Assembly: GCF_001262015.1 (NCBI RefSeq)
Contig: NZ_CP012075.1
Span: 1,347,501-1,411,500, forward strand
DNA: 64,000 nt
Origin: Prevotella fusca JCM 17724
Lineage (GTDB): Bacteria; Bacteroidota; Bacteroidia; Bacteroidales; Bacteroidaceae
Reading direction: 5' to 3'
Program-made: the position numbers and the translations under genes
The notes under the pieces: generated by a model
Seen by the model: the letters and a program-made list of their open reading frames with translations, nothing else
What the model was told of the DNA's origin: nothing
Database searches by the model: none
In this document: in pieces, positions 43,603 through 52,133 of the stretch
Layout: each line of letters begins with the position of its first letter
How positions within the stretch are numbered: position 1 is the stretch's first letter

Positions 43603-45188
43603 TTCCTTACGTTTATTTCTATATATTGTGAAAAGGGAGAAGGGTTCATTCCCATCTTTATACTATTTAAAGAACTTCTATCAAAAGGAAGGAAACTGCT
43701 TGTAGCCTTTTCATTTGGAATAATACTTTTATAGTTAAGCCGTTGACCAAAATTCTTCCATTGCATATTGAGTTCTTGCCTAATTACATTCATTGCATCA
43801 ACAACATTTCCCGTACCAAATAGTTCATCTGTATCTATCATACTTCCTCCAGGACCTGTATGATGAAGTTCATGCAACAATGTCATCCCCCATCCTAATG
43901 TTGCAGGATTAAGATTAAACGTATGATTGATAAAGTTTTCTATCTGTGATGAAGATAATCCTACTTGTTTCTGACCATGAGGGGTTACAGACCTTCTTTG
44001 CCCTACAAAAACATCAATATTGGGACCATCAATTATATCTATCAAGAAATTTCTTGCTGTTTCACTTCCTTGATTATAAATTGGACTTCCATCTGTATTC
44101 CTTTCATACTGCAGATAATTTCCTGAAACCGAAATATTCAAACCTGTGATTAGGCTTAAATCTTTAGTAATCTTACGGAGATTATTACTGAAATAGTATT
44201 TATCCATCATTATGACATTACTCATATTTAAGGAGTCTCCTTTTAAATCAACATATTTAATTGGATTCCCTGCACAATAAGAAAATGAAGATAACTGTGA
44301 ATATTTCTCGGCTAATCTATCCACACCATACCAAATACTTGCTATAGGATTCACGTATCTTGCACCATAGTAGTACAGACCTGTCTCTTCATCGAATTGC
44401 TTGCCGTTAAACTTGTACGGCAGTTTTTCACTACTACTATGTTCGTCTACTAATAGCTCGCCGTAGGGCAGGTAAGCATCGTATTGGGTGATATTGGCAT
44501 GGTCGTCTGTGATGTAAGATGTACTACCGAGGTGATCACTGTGATAGAAGAAAGTTTCCTCTTTCGTAGTGTCGTTTGGAATATAACCATATCCAGCCTG
44601 TGGGTCATCAGGGTTGCTTGGGTCATTCCAGCTTACAGGTGGACCGGGGTTGGTATTCGGTGTGGTGTTGGGGCGTGGAGTCTGAATCCAGCCCTGTGGC
44701 ACATCGTGGTTACCGAGTGTGTCAATGATAGAGTTATATCCTCGCTTTGTATTCTCCGGATCATCATACGCACCCTTCATTGTAGGAACACCAGGTGCAA
44801 TGCCCTGCTGCTTATAGTATGCTTCTTTCTGCTTCTGAATCTGATTCATGCGTTCAACATAGTCCTGCTGACCAGCCGTTACGTATGAGCCGTTACGCCC
44901 ATAGACGTTATTGAACAGACCCGTTCCTATCCTTGAAGCGATTCGTTTGTCACCAAGGAAGTAATGCTTCGTAAAGCGATTCTTGTTGACAGAGAGGATA
45001 CTTGCAGGATAAAGTGTAAAGTTGTCCGTCTCGTGGAAGGTGATGCCTTGTGGTGCTCCGTTGATATACACACCTTCCATCGTTCCGTAACTCTTCATAA
45101 TGCGTTCGCCAGTAGCATTGTAAGTATAACGACTCGTCTTGCCATTATCAGAGAGTACCATCAGGCGATTGTCTTCATCCCAGTACAT
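43599..45188 (-). CDS. RHS C-terminal cassette I with an HExxH tip
   Basis: 529 residues from ATG 45188 (MYWDEDNRLMVLSDNGK). The core matches other copies: ERIMKSYGTMEGVYINGAP, GDKRIASRIGTGLFNNVYG, YNSIIDTLGNHDVPQG, HSDHLGSTSYITDDHANITQ, GARYVNPIASIWYGVD. The junction is CAGNPIKYVDLKGD (about residue 300). The tip (about 310-529) is AT-rich and carries LLHELHHTGPGGS (HExxH, a zinc-metalloprotease-type signature) near residue 430. The upstream core (45218-45802) is in another frame because of a probable one-base loss near 45280. The tip and immunity gene seem intact, but the N-terminus is missing. Confidence 0.78.
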   Translation of the reverse strand: MYWDEDNRLMVLSDNGKTSRYTYNATGERIMKSYGTMEGVYINGAPQGITFHETDNFTLYPASILSVNKNRFTKHYFLGDKRIASRIGTGLFNNVYGRNGSYVTAGQQDYVERMNQIQKQKEAYYKQQGIAPGVPTMKGAYDDPENTKRGYNSIIDTLGNHDVPQGWIQTPRPNTTPNTNPGPPVSWNDPSNPDDPQAGYGYIPNDTTKEETFFYHSDHLGSTSYITDDHANITQYDAYLPYGELLVDEHSSSEKLPYKFNGKQFDEETGLYYYGARYVNPIASIWYGVDRLAEKYSQLSSFSYCAGNPIKYVDLKGDSLNMSNVIMMDKYYFSNNLRKITKDLSLITGLNISVSGNYLQYERNTDGSPIYNQGSETARNFLIDIIDGPNIDVFVGQRRSVTPHGQKQVGLSSSQIENFINHTFNLNPATLGWGMTLLHELHHTGPGGSMIDTDELFGTGNVVDAMNVIRQELNMQWKNFGQRLNYKSIIPNEKATSSFLPFDRSSLNSIKMGMNPSPFSQYIEINVRK

Positions 45189-45217
45189 CTCACGAGTAAT
45201 ATTCGTAGAGTCATTTG

Positions 45218-45802
45218 TTACCAGCGTTGGATTACCGTTGGTATCGTATGTGTAATGGTCGTGACCAATCTGCGTTGGAGCGTCGGATGGTTACTGTCCT
45301 CATACTTATAAACGAAGTTATAAGACTTGGCAGTTGTCGTTGAATCCACCTTCTGTACCTTAGTGAGCGGTTCACTCATCCGTCCGAACGACATCACCAT
45401 ATCATACGATGCACGCTTAGCCTTACCACTTGCGTGGACAAGGCAGTTCTGCTCGTCATACTCATACGTATGCGAACTCCTTCCTCCCAGCTTCGCCCTA
45501 TTGAGTTTTGTAAGTGACGTTGGGTTGGCAGCATTCGTAATACCGAGGATATTATCCACAGCATCATAACGATACCTATTTTCCATCACAGTCTGACCGT
45601 CCGCTGTAAGGTTCATCACCTGCAGACGTTCACGCTGCTTGTCGTAGGTATAGGTAGTCTCCGTGCCGTTACCGAGCTTCGTATAGACCGTATGACCCTC
45701 CTTGTCGTAACCTATCCTATCAACAATAACGCTCTGACGTCCCTGTTTATTGCTCGTAAGACTCTCCACCTGTCCTGCTACGTTTGTAATGGTAGCCCTC
45801 AT
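45218..45802 (-). pseudogene. 5' part of RHS core I, separated by a frameshift
   Basis: A 194-codon frame with YD-type repeats: TTYTYDKQRERLQVMNLTA, ENRYRYDAVDNILGITNAAN, THTYEYDEQNCLVHASGKAK (as SHTYEYDEQ), ASYDMVMSFGRMSEPLTKV. Its end (NHPTLQRRLVTTITH) is out of frame; in the next frame TQIGHDHYTYDTNGNPTLV continues into cassette I. One missing base near 45280 would restore a single gene. The frame begins after a TAA near 45846 with NWSHIARRDY, so the N-terminal part of the parent RHS gene is absent. Confidence 0.72.
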
Positions 45803-45954
45803 GTAGTCCCTTCTTGCAATATGAGACCAGTTTTAACAGCCTGTCTCAAGTTGCGAAATATTATATTCCCTAATTCTTACAGCCTTATCTCTTTAGTATC
45901 GGCTGAAAGAAATAATACAAAAATAGACGGAATGAGTGTGAAGTCTCGTTCCAT

Positions 45955-46260
45955 CTATTTCTGTTGTCGGGGCAGAAAGTTCTTATAGCACCAGAGAATG
46001 AGTGTGGATGCGAGCGGATAGAGTTCCTTCCCGATGCTTGAAAGCCTGTATTCGTTGGTTTCGTCAATGATAATCCTGTCCTCTTTTAATGCCCTTAGGG
46101 AAACTGAGAGCGGATAATCTGGCATATCCTGACTTAGTTCAGTATATGTTGCCGAGCCTTTCAAACCAAGTAGTTGAATAAGGCAGAGCGTGTCCGGCAC
46201 GCATATCCTTGCGAGGATATTGCGAATCGGGCACGTCGGAAAAAGTGGATCAATCACCAT
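45955..46260 (-). CDS. HxlR-family transcription regulator
   Basis: 101 residues, a single winged-helix domain of the HxlR type: CPIRNILARIC near the N-terminus, then SVSLRALKEDRIIID and the C-terminal helix TLILWCYKNF. Its first codons overlap the end of the cupin gene (46254-46260), so it is co-translated with it. Such regulators often sense reactive aldehydes, quinones or redox stress; here the ligand is unknown. It may regulate the cupin gene or the divergent HxlR gene. Confidence 0.8.
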   Translation of the reverse strand: MVIDPLFPTCPIRNILARICVPDTLCLIQLLGLKGSATYTELSQDMPDYPLSVSLRALKEDRIIIDETNEYRLSSIGKELYPLASTLILWCYKNFLPRQQK

Positions 46261-46706
46261 TTCAGTTCGTCATTCAGTATGACACCATCACTGGCAGGAG
46301 TGTCATCCTCGGCAAAACTGTTGGCTTTGTACTGGATACAGAGCATGAGCATTTCGTCGTTACCAGTATTCTTCAGCGCACGCTTGCCGTCAGGAGCAAC
46401 ACGGATAATACTGCCTTCAGATACAGGGAAGAGTTCTCCATCTACCTGGTATTCACCTTTCCCTTTGAGGATGAAATAAAGTTCCTCATGTGTCTTGTGT
46501 GTGTGAAGAAAACCACTGTCCTGCCCCGACACGAGGGTTTGGAACGAGAGTTCGCTACCTGTTGCCTGCAATGCCTGCCCTACGAACACCTTACCAGGGA
46601 TTTCAACGTTTCCCAAAGGGAGTACATAATCCTTGACTTCGTTGAATTTGCCTACGTTTACTGCTGTGAAATTCTTACCATTCTTGATTGTTTCAATTGT
46701 CTTCAT
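46254..46706 (-). CDS. Cupin-domain protein
   Basis: 150 residues. A cupin metal-binding motif is visible (GFLHTHKTHEELYFILKGKG, the first cupin motif with His-His and Glu; then the second motif around APDGKRALKNTGNDEM). A single small cupin could be a sugar-phosphate isomerase-like or oxidoreductive enzyme, or a ligand-binding protein. It is the first gene of a two-gene operon with the HxlR regulator, transcribed divergently from another HxlR gene. Confidence 0.8.
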   Translation of the reverse strand: MKTIETIKNGKNFTAVNVGKFNEVKDYVLPLGNVEIPGKVFVGQALQATGSELSFQTLVSGQDSGFLHTHKTHEELYFILKGKGEYQVDGELFPVSEGSIIRVAPDGKRALKNTGNDEMLMLCIQYKANSFAEDDTPASDGVILNDELKW

Positions 46707-46745
46707 AAGTCTTTGTTTTATTGTTTAAATCTTGTTTTGATGATG

Positions 46746-46777
46746 CAAAGGTATTCTCTTTCAATGGTTTATGCAAG
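46746..46777 (-). promoter_or_regulatory. Promoter of the cupin-HxlR operon
   Basis: On the minus strand CTTG (46777-46774), a 20-base spacer, and TACCTTTG (46753-46746). The palindrome at 46798-46815 lies just upstream. Confidence 0.6.
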
Positions 46778-46797
46778 TAGGCACGCAGATGTCAGTC

Positions 46798-46815
46798 AGT
46801 TACCTCGAGGTAACT
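46798..46815. promoter_or_regulatory. Perfect 18-base palindrome, candidate HxlR operator
   Basis: AGTTACCTCGAGGTAACT is an uninterrupted inverted repeat in the divergent gap between the cupin operon and the HxlR gene at 46936. Both flanking loci encode HxlR regulators, which bind such sites as dimers. Confidence 0.6.
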
Positions 46816-46935
46816 AATATTGAGAATAAGGCATTTGAACATCTGATGTTTTACATAGTTTAACGATAAAAGAAATGCCCCTTAGACGATAATAGTTACT
46901 TTTGTGCAGTAATACAACTTTAAGAGCTTATAAGT

Positions 46936-47304
46936 ATGAACAGAAATGAAGTGAGAGACGCCCTATATCCTGACTGTCCTGTCCGTAATGTGTTGTCAAG
47001 AGTGGGCGACAAATGGTCAATGTTAGTGCTTTTCACGTTGGAGGCTGACAACAATCAACGTTTCAAGGAGCTGCAACGCAATATACCTGACATTTCCCAG
47101 AAGATGCTTACGACAACACTGAAGATGCTTGAAGGCGACGGACTCATTCATCGTGAGGTTTTCCCGGAGATACCGCCTCGTGTGGAATATTCGCTTACGG
47201 AGAAAGGGCAGAGCCTGTTGCCACTTATCAATAACCTGCTTTCGTGGGCAAGTGCGAATATGGAAGATATTATTGCATCGAGAAAACAATATCTGTTGAA
47301 GTAG
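46936..47304 (+). CDS. HxlR-family transcription regulator (divergent)
   Basis: 122 residues. HxlR winged helix: CPVRNVLSRVGDKWSMLVLF, then RFKELQRNIPDISQKMLTTT and the wing PRVEYSLTEKG. The N-terminal Cys of the CPVRNVL motif is a candidate redox-sensing residue in this family. It is divergent from the cupin operon and probably binds the palindrome between them. Its relation to the second HxlR protein is sequence-similar but not identical. Confidence 0.9.
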   Translation: MNRNEVRDALYPDCPVRNVLSRVGDKWSMLVLFTLEADNNQRFKELQRNIPDISQKMLTTTLKMLEGDGLIHREVFPEIPPRVEYSLTEKGQSLLPLINNLLSWASANMEDIIASRKQYLLK

Positions 47305-47375
47305 TGTTATCGTGGGCTTTAGAGGTCAACTATTCATCGGGCAGGAACATATTTTGTCTGTTTTTTTCCTCTCCT

Positions 47376-47485
47376 TGATTTTAATTAAGGCTTAATTGCA
47401 TCTCGATTAACGCCCAATCAGCTTGCAAAAGATGCCCTTTTGAGGTCTTACTAACGCCCTTTTGAAGACTAACTAAGCACCTTTT
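47376..47485 (-). repeat. Family 1 intergenic array, copy E (five 22-base units)
   Basis: On the minus strand units start at 47485, 47463, 47441, 47419 and 47397. The first three begin AAAAGG(T/G)GC/AAAAGGGC and end in GTCTTC, ACCTC and AGCT. It lies in a convergent gap between the HxlR gene and rmuC. Confidence 0.8.
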
Positions 47486-47610
47486 CTTGCACAACTTTAT
47501 AACCAGCTTATAACAAGATAGTTGCAAGGGTGGTCAAATGAGCATTCTTTCAAGTCTTTTTAGGAAAGAAAGCAAGATGTAATGTAAAGAAAATTCGGTA
47601 TAATGAAAAT

Positions 47611-47650
47611 ATCCTCAGCTATCCGGAAGTGGATAGGTGAGGATTTTTTT
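47611..47650. terminator. Terminator between HxlR and rmuC
   Basis: ATCCTCA and CTATCC pair with GGATAG and TGAGGAT around a GGAAGT loop, followed by a T7 run; a less T-rich copy lies on the other side. Likely bidirectional for convergent genes. Confidence 0.75.
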
Positions 47651-47689
47651 ATGTATATTGATAAATGCTTCCAGAGTGGTTTCAGTGTG

Positions 47690-49021
47690 TTACAAGTTCT
47701 CTGGAATCTGCTTCTTGGGCGTGATTCCTAATGTTTTCAGTCCTTCCAGGCGGCGGACGATATTCCCCTTTCCCTCGTTGAGCTGTCCCTTTGCCTTGTT
47801 GAAATCTTGTTGTAGGCGTTCGATATTACTGCCTAACTTCAAAAAAGTCTCGCCGAAGGTGACGAACTTATCGTATAATTCATTGGACTGGTGGAGGATT
47901 TCCTCCACATTCTTTGTTATGCGGAAGTTCTGCCACATGGTGTGTGTCAGTTTCAATGCCATGAGCAGGTTGCTCGGACTGAGGATGATAATGTGCTTGC
48001 GGTAGGCGTATTGCAGGATGGAAGAATCGGTCTTCAAGGCTGCTGAATAGCCACTTTCATAAGGGATGAACAGCAATACAAAGCCGATGCAGCCCGGTAC
48101 AATCTTCTCGTAATTCTTGGCAGAAAGCTCGTCAATATGCTTCTTGACGGATGCAACGTGCTCCTTCATGTACCGCTCACGCTCGGCAGCATCTTCCTCT
48201 TTGACGGCAGCCTGATAAGCAGTCAGCGAAACCTTGGCATCAATTACAGCTCGCTCGTCATTCGGGAAAACGACAACGGCATCTGGACGGAGGTTGTTTC
48301 CATTCTCATCTTTGTAGTTCTCTTGCAGGAAATACTGCTGGTCCTTGATAAGACCACAGTCTTCCAGTGTCTTGTCGAGAATCATCTCTCCCCAGTCGCC
48401 CTGCATCTTGGAGTCGCCTTTGAGTGCTTGTGTGAGTGAAGCAGCATCATTGCCAATGCGTTCCGTCTGTTCACGGAGTTCCTTCACCGCACGTTCCTGG
48501 TCCTCACGCATGGCTTTGATGGTCAGCTCCTGTTCGGCATGCAGGCGTTTCATAGCCTCCTCAAAGGTCGTCTTTATCTCCGTCTTGTTGGCAGTGTTCT
48601 CCTTGCTGTTGTTCGTAACAGTCTGATTGAAAGCCTCCAAACGCTCTTTTAGCGGTGAGAGGAGCGCATCTAAGCGTTCCTTATCCGCCATATTCATCTT
48701 CTCACGGCTCTCAGCAAGCATCTGTGCAGCCATATTGCGCACCTCTTCCTGCAGCAGTCGGTTCTTTGCTTCAGTCTGTTTCTGTAGTTCGCTGCGTAGT
48801 TCCTCGCCGTGTTTCCGTTCTGTTTCTATCTGGTTCCGGCTACTCTCTTTCATCGCTGCGATGCGCTCGTCCACATTCTTCCGCTCCGTTTCAAGCTGAC
48901 TGCGGAGTGCTGCCAGCTCCTCACCGGCTTTCCTTAATTCTTGTGTTGATTTGTTTTTCATCCACAGCAGCATGATGGTTGCGCCGATGATGATACCGAG
49001 AAGTATATAAATAATTGCCAT
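47690..49021 (-). CDS. rmuC: RmuC-family protein (DNA recombination/phage-defence nuclease-like)
   Basis: 443 residues: one N-terminal membrane helix (about 2-20), a long coiled coil (about 25-165), then the RmuC domain (about 185-400) with QGDWGEMILDKTLEDCGL and RPDAVVVFPNDERAVIDAKV. RmuC was linked to limiting inverted-repeat recombination in E. coli and more recently to clearance of foreign DNA; the fold belongs to the PD-(D/E)xK-like group. A hairpin (49035-49077) separates it from the murF-alr gene upstream. Confidence 0.9.
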   Translation of the reverse strand: MAIIYILLGIIIGATIMLLWMKNKSTQELRKAGEELAALRSQLETERKNVDERIAAMKESSRNQIETERKHGEELRSELQKQTEAKNRLLQEEVRNMAAQMLAESREKMNMADKERLDALLSPLKERLEAFNQTVTNNSKENTANKTEIKTTFEEAMKRLHAEQELTIKAMREDQERAVKELREQTERIGNDAASLTQALKGDSKMQGDWGEMILDKTLEDCGLIKDQQYFLQENYKDENGNNLRPDAVVVFPNDERAVIDAKVSLTAYQAAVKEEDAAERERYMKEHVASVKKHIDELSAKNYEKIVPGCIGFVLLFIPYESGYSAALKTDSSILQYAYRKHIIILSPSNLLMALKLTHTMWQNFRITKNVEEILHQSNELYDKFVTFGETFLKLGSNIERLQQDFNKAKGQLNEGKGNIVRRLEGLKTLGITPKKQIPENL

Positions 49022-49034
49022 AATGAAAGAAAAG

Positions 49035-49077
49035 ACCAGCCCCTCCCTATGGGGGAGAGGAGGGGAGAGGGGCTGGT
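49035..49077 (-). terminator. Terminator downstream of murF-alr
   Basis: ACCAGCCCCT (49035-49044) pairs with AGGGGCTGGT (49068-49077); on the minus strand a T-rich stretch (CTTTTCTTTC) follows. A related purine/pyrimidine-rich hairpin occurs near 58317-58352, so it may be a dispersed hairpin repeat. Confidence 0.65.
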
Positions 49078-49119
49078 ATGTGTGGTTTGATGTGGTATGT
49101 TTTTCTTTTTTCTTCTTTT

Positions 49120-51600
49120 TTAATCCTGGAAGTAAACCCTCTTTACACGGTTACTGATGGTTGTAAGAACTTCGTAAGGGATGGTGCCGAGGGTATCACT
49201 GAGGACAGTGACAGGGAGGTTGTCGCCAAAGATTTCGACACTGTCGCCTTCCTTACAGTCGATACCAGTAACATCAATCATGGCTACATCCATACAGATA
49301 TTGCCGACATACTCTGCCTTCTGACCATTCACCAGACAATGACAGTGACGATTGCCAAGATGGCGGTTCAAGCCGTCAGCATATCCGATTGGGATTGCCG
49401 CAATCAGGCTGTCATGCTCAATAACACCCTTGCGAGAGTAGCCTATGGATTCACCTGCAGCAACATGACGCAGTTGTAGAATGGTAGTCTTGAGAGTAGA
49501 CACGTTGTTGATAATCTTGTTAGTACGTGGATTGATACCGTACAATCCTAAGCCTAACCGGCACATATCCAATTGATGTTCGGGGAAATGTTCAATGCCT
49601 GAAGAGTTATCCATGTGACGGATTATCTTATGACTGAAAGCTGCCTGCAGCTTCTTGCTGCCCTCGTCAAAGAGTGCAAACTGACGTTCAGAGAAGTCAT
49701 CGAAGCTGTCAGCATCAGAGCCGACAAAGTGAGAGAAGACCGAACGGGGGATGATAGCATTCTGATGCTTCAACCGGTTAATCAGTTCATCCATATCCTT
49801 CTGTGGGTCAAAGCCCAGTCGGTGCATACCTGTATCCAGTTTTATATGCACAGGGAAGCCTGTGATACCCTCCTTCTGTGCCGCCTTTACGAGTGCATCC
49901 AGAAGTCGGAAGCTATATACTTCCGGCTCAAGGTCGTAGTCGAAGAGCGTCTTGAAGGAACTCATCTCCGGATTCATAATCATTATATTGCTTGTGATAC
50001 CGTTCTTACGGAGTGTTACACCCTCATCAGCAACAGCCACGGCAAGATAGTCGACACGGTGGTCCTGCAAGGTCTTGGCAATCTCTACAGCTCCAGCACC
50101 ATAGCCGTCAGCCTTAATCATACATACCAGCTTGGTCTCTGCTTTTAGGAAAGAGCGATACCAGTTGAGGTTATCAACAACGGCATTGAGGTTCACTTCC
50201 AAAACTGTTTCGTGTACCTTCTTTACCAAGAGTTCTGTCAGACGGTCAAAACCGAACTGTCGGGCACCTTTCAACAGGATAACTTCATCGTGTAAATCGG
50301 CGAACACGTCGCTGTGAATAAAGGCATTGACGGTAGCAAAGAAATGCTTTTTACCCAAGTGTTTGAAGGCAGAACGCTGTGCCAGCAGCCCTTCACCGAT
50401 ACCGATGAACTTCTCAACACCACGTTTCTCACACAGGAATGCCACCTTATTATAAAGGTCTTTATCCGTGTCGCCACTCTGCAGAATATCGCTCAGAATC
50501 AGTGTGCGCCTGCGACCCTTGTGGTCAGGACGACGGTTCATGAAGTCAAGTGCAATATCCAGAGAATTGAAGTCAGAGTTGTAGGAGTCGTTAATGAGCG
50601 TACATCCGTGCTGTCCTTCCTTCACCTCCAGGCGCATAGCTACTGGCTCCAGTTGTGCCATCCGCTCGCTGAGAACAGCAGGGGTGATGCCCAGGTGGAG
50701 TGATACGACAGCACAGGTGATGGAGTTTTCAACGCTGGCTTCATCAATGAATGGCAACTTGTATTGTCCTTCTGTCTTGCCTTTCCATATATAGTCAATG
50801 GTGGTTTCAACATCTTTCTTGTCAATTGATTTGATGTAGAAAGCCGCATTTTCATCCTTTTCAGACCAGCTCAGCTTCTCTCCTTTGTAGTCATATCCTG
50901 CCAGACAACTGTTCATCATCTCGTCATCCAGCGAGTAAACTATAGCCAGTGTGTCGTGAAAGAGCTTCAGCTTCTCTTTACATTTAGCCTCAACAGAGGG
51001 GAAATTCTCCTGATGTGCTGTGCCGAGCGTGGTAAATACGCCGATAGTCGGCTGGATAATATCATGCAATGCCATCATTTCACCCGGCAGACTGATGCCC
51101 GCTTCAAACACACCTACCTGTGTGTTCTCGTTCAGCAACAGTACTGACAAGGGCACACCAATCTGGGAATTATAGCTGCGAGGTGAGCGTGTGACCACCA
51201 TCTGCGGAGAAAGCAACTGATAAAGCCACTCCTTAACCATCGTCTTGCCATTGGATCCCGTAATACCCACAATCGGAATCAGGTATTCATCACGATGACG
51301 TTCAGCCAGTCTCTGGAGTGCTTCCAGCGAACCGACTACTTTAAGGAAGTTAGATTCGGGGTAGCGTGTAGCCCAGTTGTCCGGCACTGTTTCCACGACA
51401 AAGTTTCTCACACCCCTTGCATAGAGTTCAGGGATATAGTTATGTCCGTCGTTGCGCTCGGACTTGAGGGCAAAGAACAAGGTTTCTTCAGGGAAACACA
51501 GGGAACGGCTGTCGGTAAGTACAAAGCTGATGTTTGCATCCTTATCGCCATAACGGCGTGCACCAATGAGCGTCGTTACTTTCTCAATAGTATAATTCAT
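49120..51600 (-). CDS. MurF ligase-alanine racemase fusion (UDP-MurNAc-tripeptide D-Ala-D-Ala ligase / alanine racemase)
   Basis: 826 residues from ATG 51600 (MNYTIEKVTT). A longer frame from TTG 51633 overlaps the -7 box and is unlikely. N-terminal half: MurF with the ATP loop VGITGSNGKT (Lys119) and the ligase C-terminal part near 350. C-terminal half: fold III alanine racemase with the pyridoxal lysine Lys496 (VCMIKADGYGAG) and the conserved GYADGLNRH. The fusion couples supply of D-alanine to addition of D-Ala-D-Ala to the peptidoglycan precursor, and is a known arrangement in Bacteroidetes. Confidence 0.95.
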   Translation of the reverse strand: MNYTIEKVTTLIGARRYGDKDANISFVLTDSRSLCFPEETLFFALKSERNDGHNYIPELYARGVRNFVVETVPDNWATRYPESNFLKVVGSLEALQRLAERHRDEYLIPIVGITGSNGKTMVKEWLYQLLSPQMVVTRSPRSYNSQIGVPLSVLLLNENTQVGVFEAGISLPGEMMALHDIIQPTIGVFTTLGTAHQENFPSVEAKCKEKLKLFHDTLAIVYSLDDEMMNSCLAGYDYKGEKLSWSEKDENAAFYIKSIDKKDVETTIDYIWKGKTEGQYKLPFIDEASVENSITCAVVSLHLGITPAVLSERMAQLEPVAMRLEVKEGQHGCTLINDSYNSDFNSLDIALDFMNRRPDHKGRRRTLILSDILQSGDTDKDLYNKVAFLCEKRGVEKFIGIGEGLLAQRSAFKHLGKKHFFATVNAFIHSDVFADLHDEVILLKGARQFGFDRLTELLVKKVHETVLEVNLNAVVDNLNWYRSFLKAETKLVCMIKADGYGAGAVEIAKTLQDHRVDYLAVAVADEGVTLRKNGITSNIMIMNPEMSSFKTLFDYDLEPEVYSFRLLDALVKAAQKEGITGFPVHIKLDTGMHRLGFDPQKDMDELINRLKHQNAIIPRSVFSHFVGSDADSFDDFSERQFALFDEGSKKLQAAFSHKIIRHMDNSSGIEHFPEHQLDMCRLGLGLYGINPRTNKIINNVSTLKTTILQLRHVAAGESIGYSRKGVIEHDSLIAAIPIGYADGLNRHLGNRHCHCLVNGQKAEYVGNICMDVAMIDVTGIDCKEGDSVEIFGDNLPVTVLSDTLGTIPYEVLTTISNRVKRVYFQD

Positions 51601-51630
51601 TACTATTCTATAATTGTTTTTAATCTTATG

Positions 51631-51638
51631 CAAAGGTA
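51631..51638 (-). promoter_or_regulatory. -7 box for murF-alr
   Basis: TACCTTTG on the minus strand, about 30 bases upstream of ATG 51600, supporting that start. No clear -33 element. Confidence 0.5.
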
Positions 51639-51683
51639 ATGAAAACTCTTAATACAGCCTATCTTCCACGCTGTTTTTTCGTC

Positions 51684-52133
51684 TTATCGTTTAAGATAAT
51701 ATCGGCGGGAACAGTCCGGGCAGAGTCCTTTCACCATATAATTGACGGATGACTGTTCGTATCCTACAGGCAGATTCACCTGTGGGACAGGAATATCGTT
51801 CAGACAGAAAGTGTGCTGACACCTCTCACAATAGAAGTGTACGTGTATGTCATCATCTTCTTCCGCATTACGGCTCAGGCACAGCTCGTACCGCACAACG
51901 TCATTACCATCCTCAAGCTGATGCACGAGGTGATGGTCCTTGAAGAGCGACAGCGTGCGGAAAATATTGGACTTGTCAATGGTCTGAATCTTTGCTTCCA
52001 GCTCCTTCATCGAAGATGGAGAGTCAAGTCCAGACAATGTTCGTGCTATGAGAATGCGGTTAGCGGTCAATCTGATTCCATGTGTCTTCAGCAGCTGTTC
52101 TATCTGCTTGTCATTCATTTCTTCCATTGTCAT
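51684..52133 (-). CDS. Fur-family metalloregulator
   Basis: 149 residues from ATG 52133 (MTMEEMNDKQ; MEEM or MNDKQ are alternatives). The winged helix (about 10-80, SNIFRTLSLFKDHHL) is followed by a metal-binding domain with YCERCQHTFC and GLCPDCSRR (two CxxC pairs for structural zinc). It could be Fur, Zur or PerR-like; the metal is not decidable by eye. The ATG overlaps the stop of the upstream GSCFA gene (ATGA), so the two are in one operon. Confidence 0.85.
   Translation of the reverse strand: MTMEEMNDKQIEQLLKTHGIRLTANRILIARTLSGLDSPSSMKELEAKIQTIDKSNIFRTLSLFKDHHLVHQLEDGNDVVRYELCLSRNAEEDDDIHVHFYCERCQHTFCLNDIPVPQVNLPVGYEQSSVNYMVKGLCPDCSRRYYLKR

Noticed and set aside
36177..45802. The RHS region as a transposon or insertion-sequence array
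   Set aside because: The repeated part encodes RHS core phrases, not a transposase, and no terminal inverted repeats are visible.
51601..51633. Upstream start for murF-alr
   Set aside because: It overlaps the TACCTTTG -7 box; MurF begins normally at MNYTIEK.
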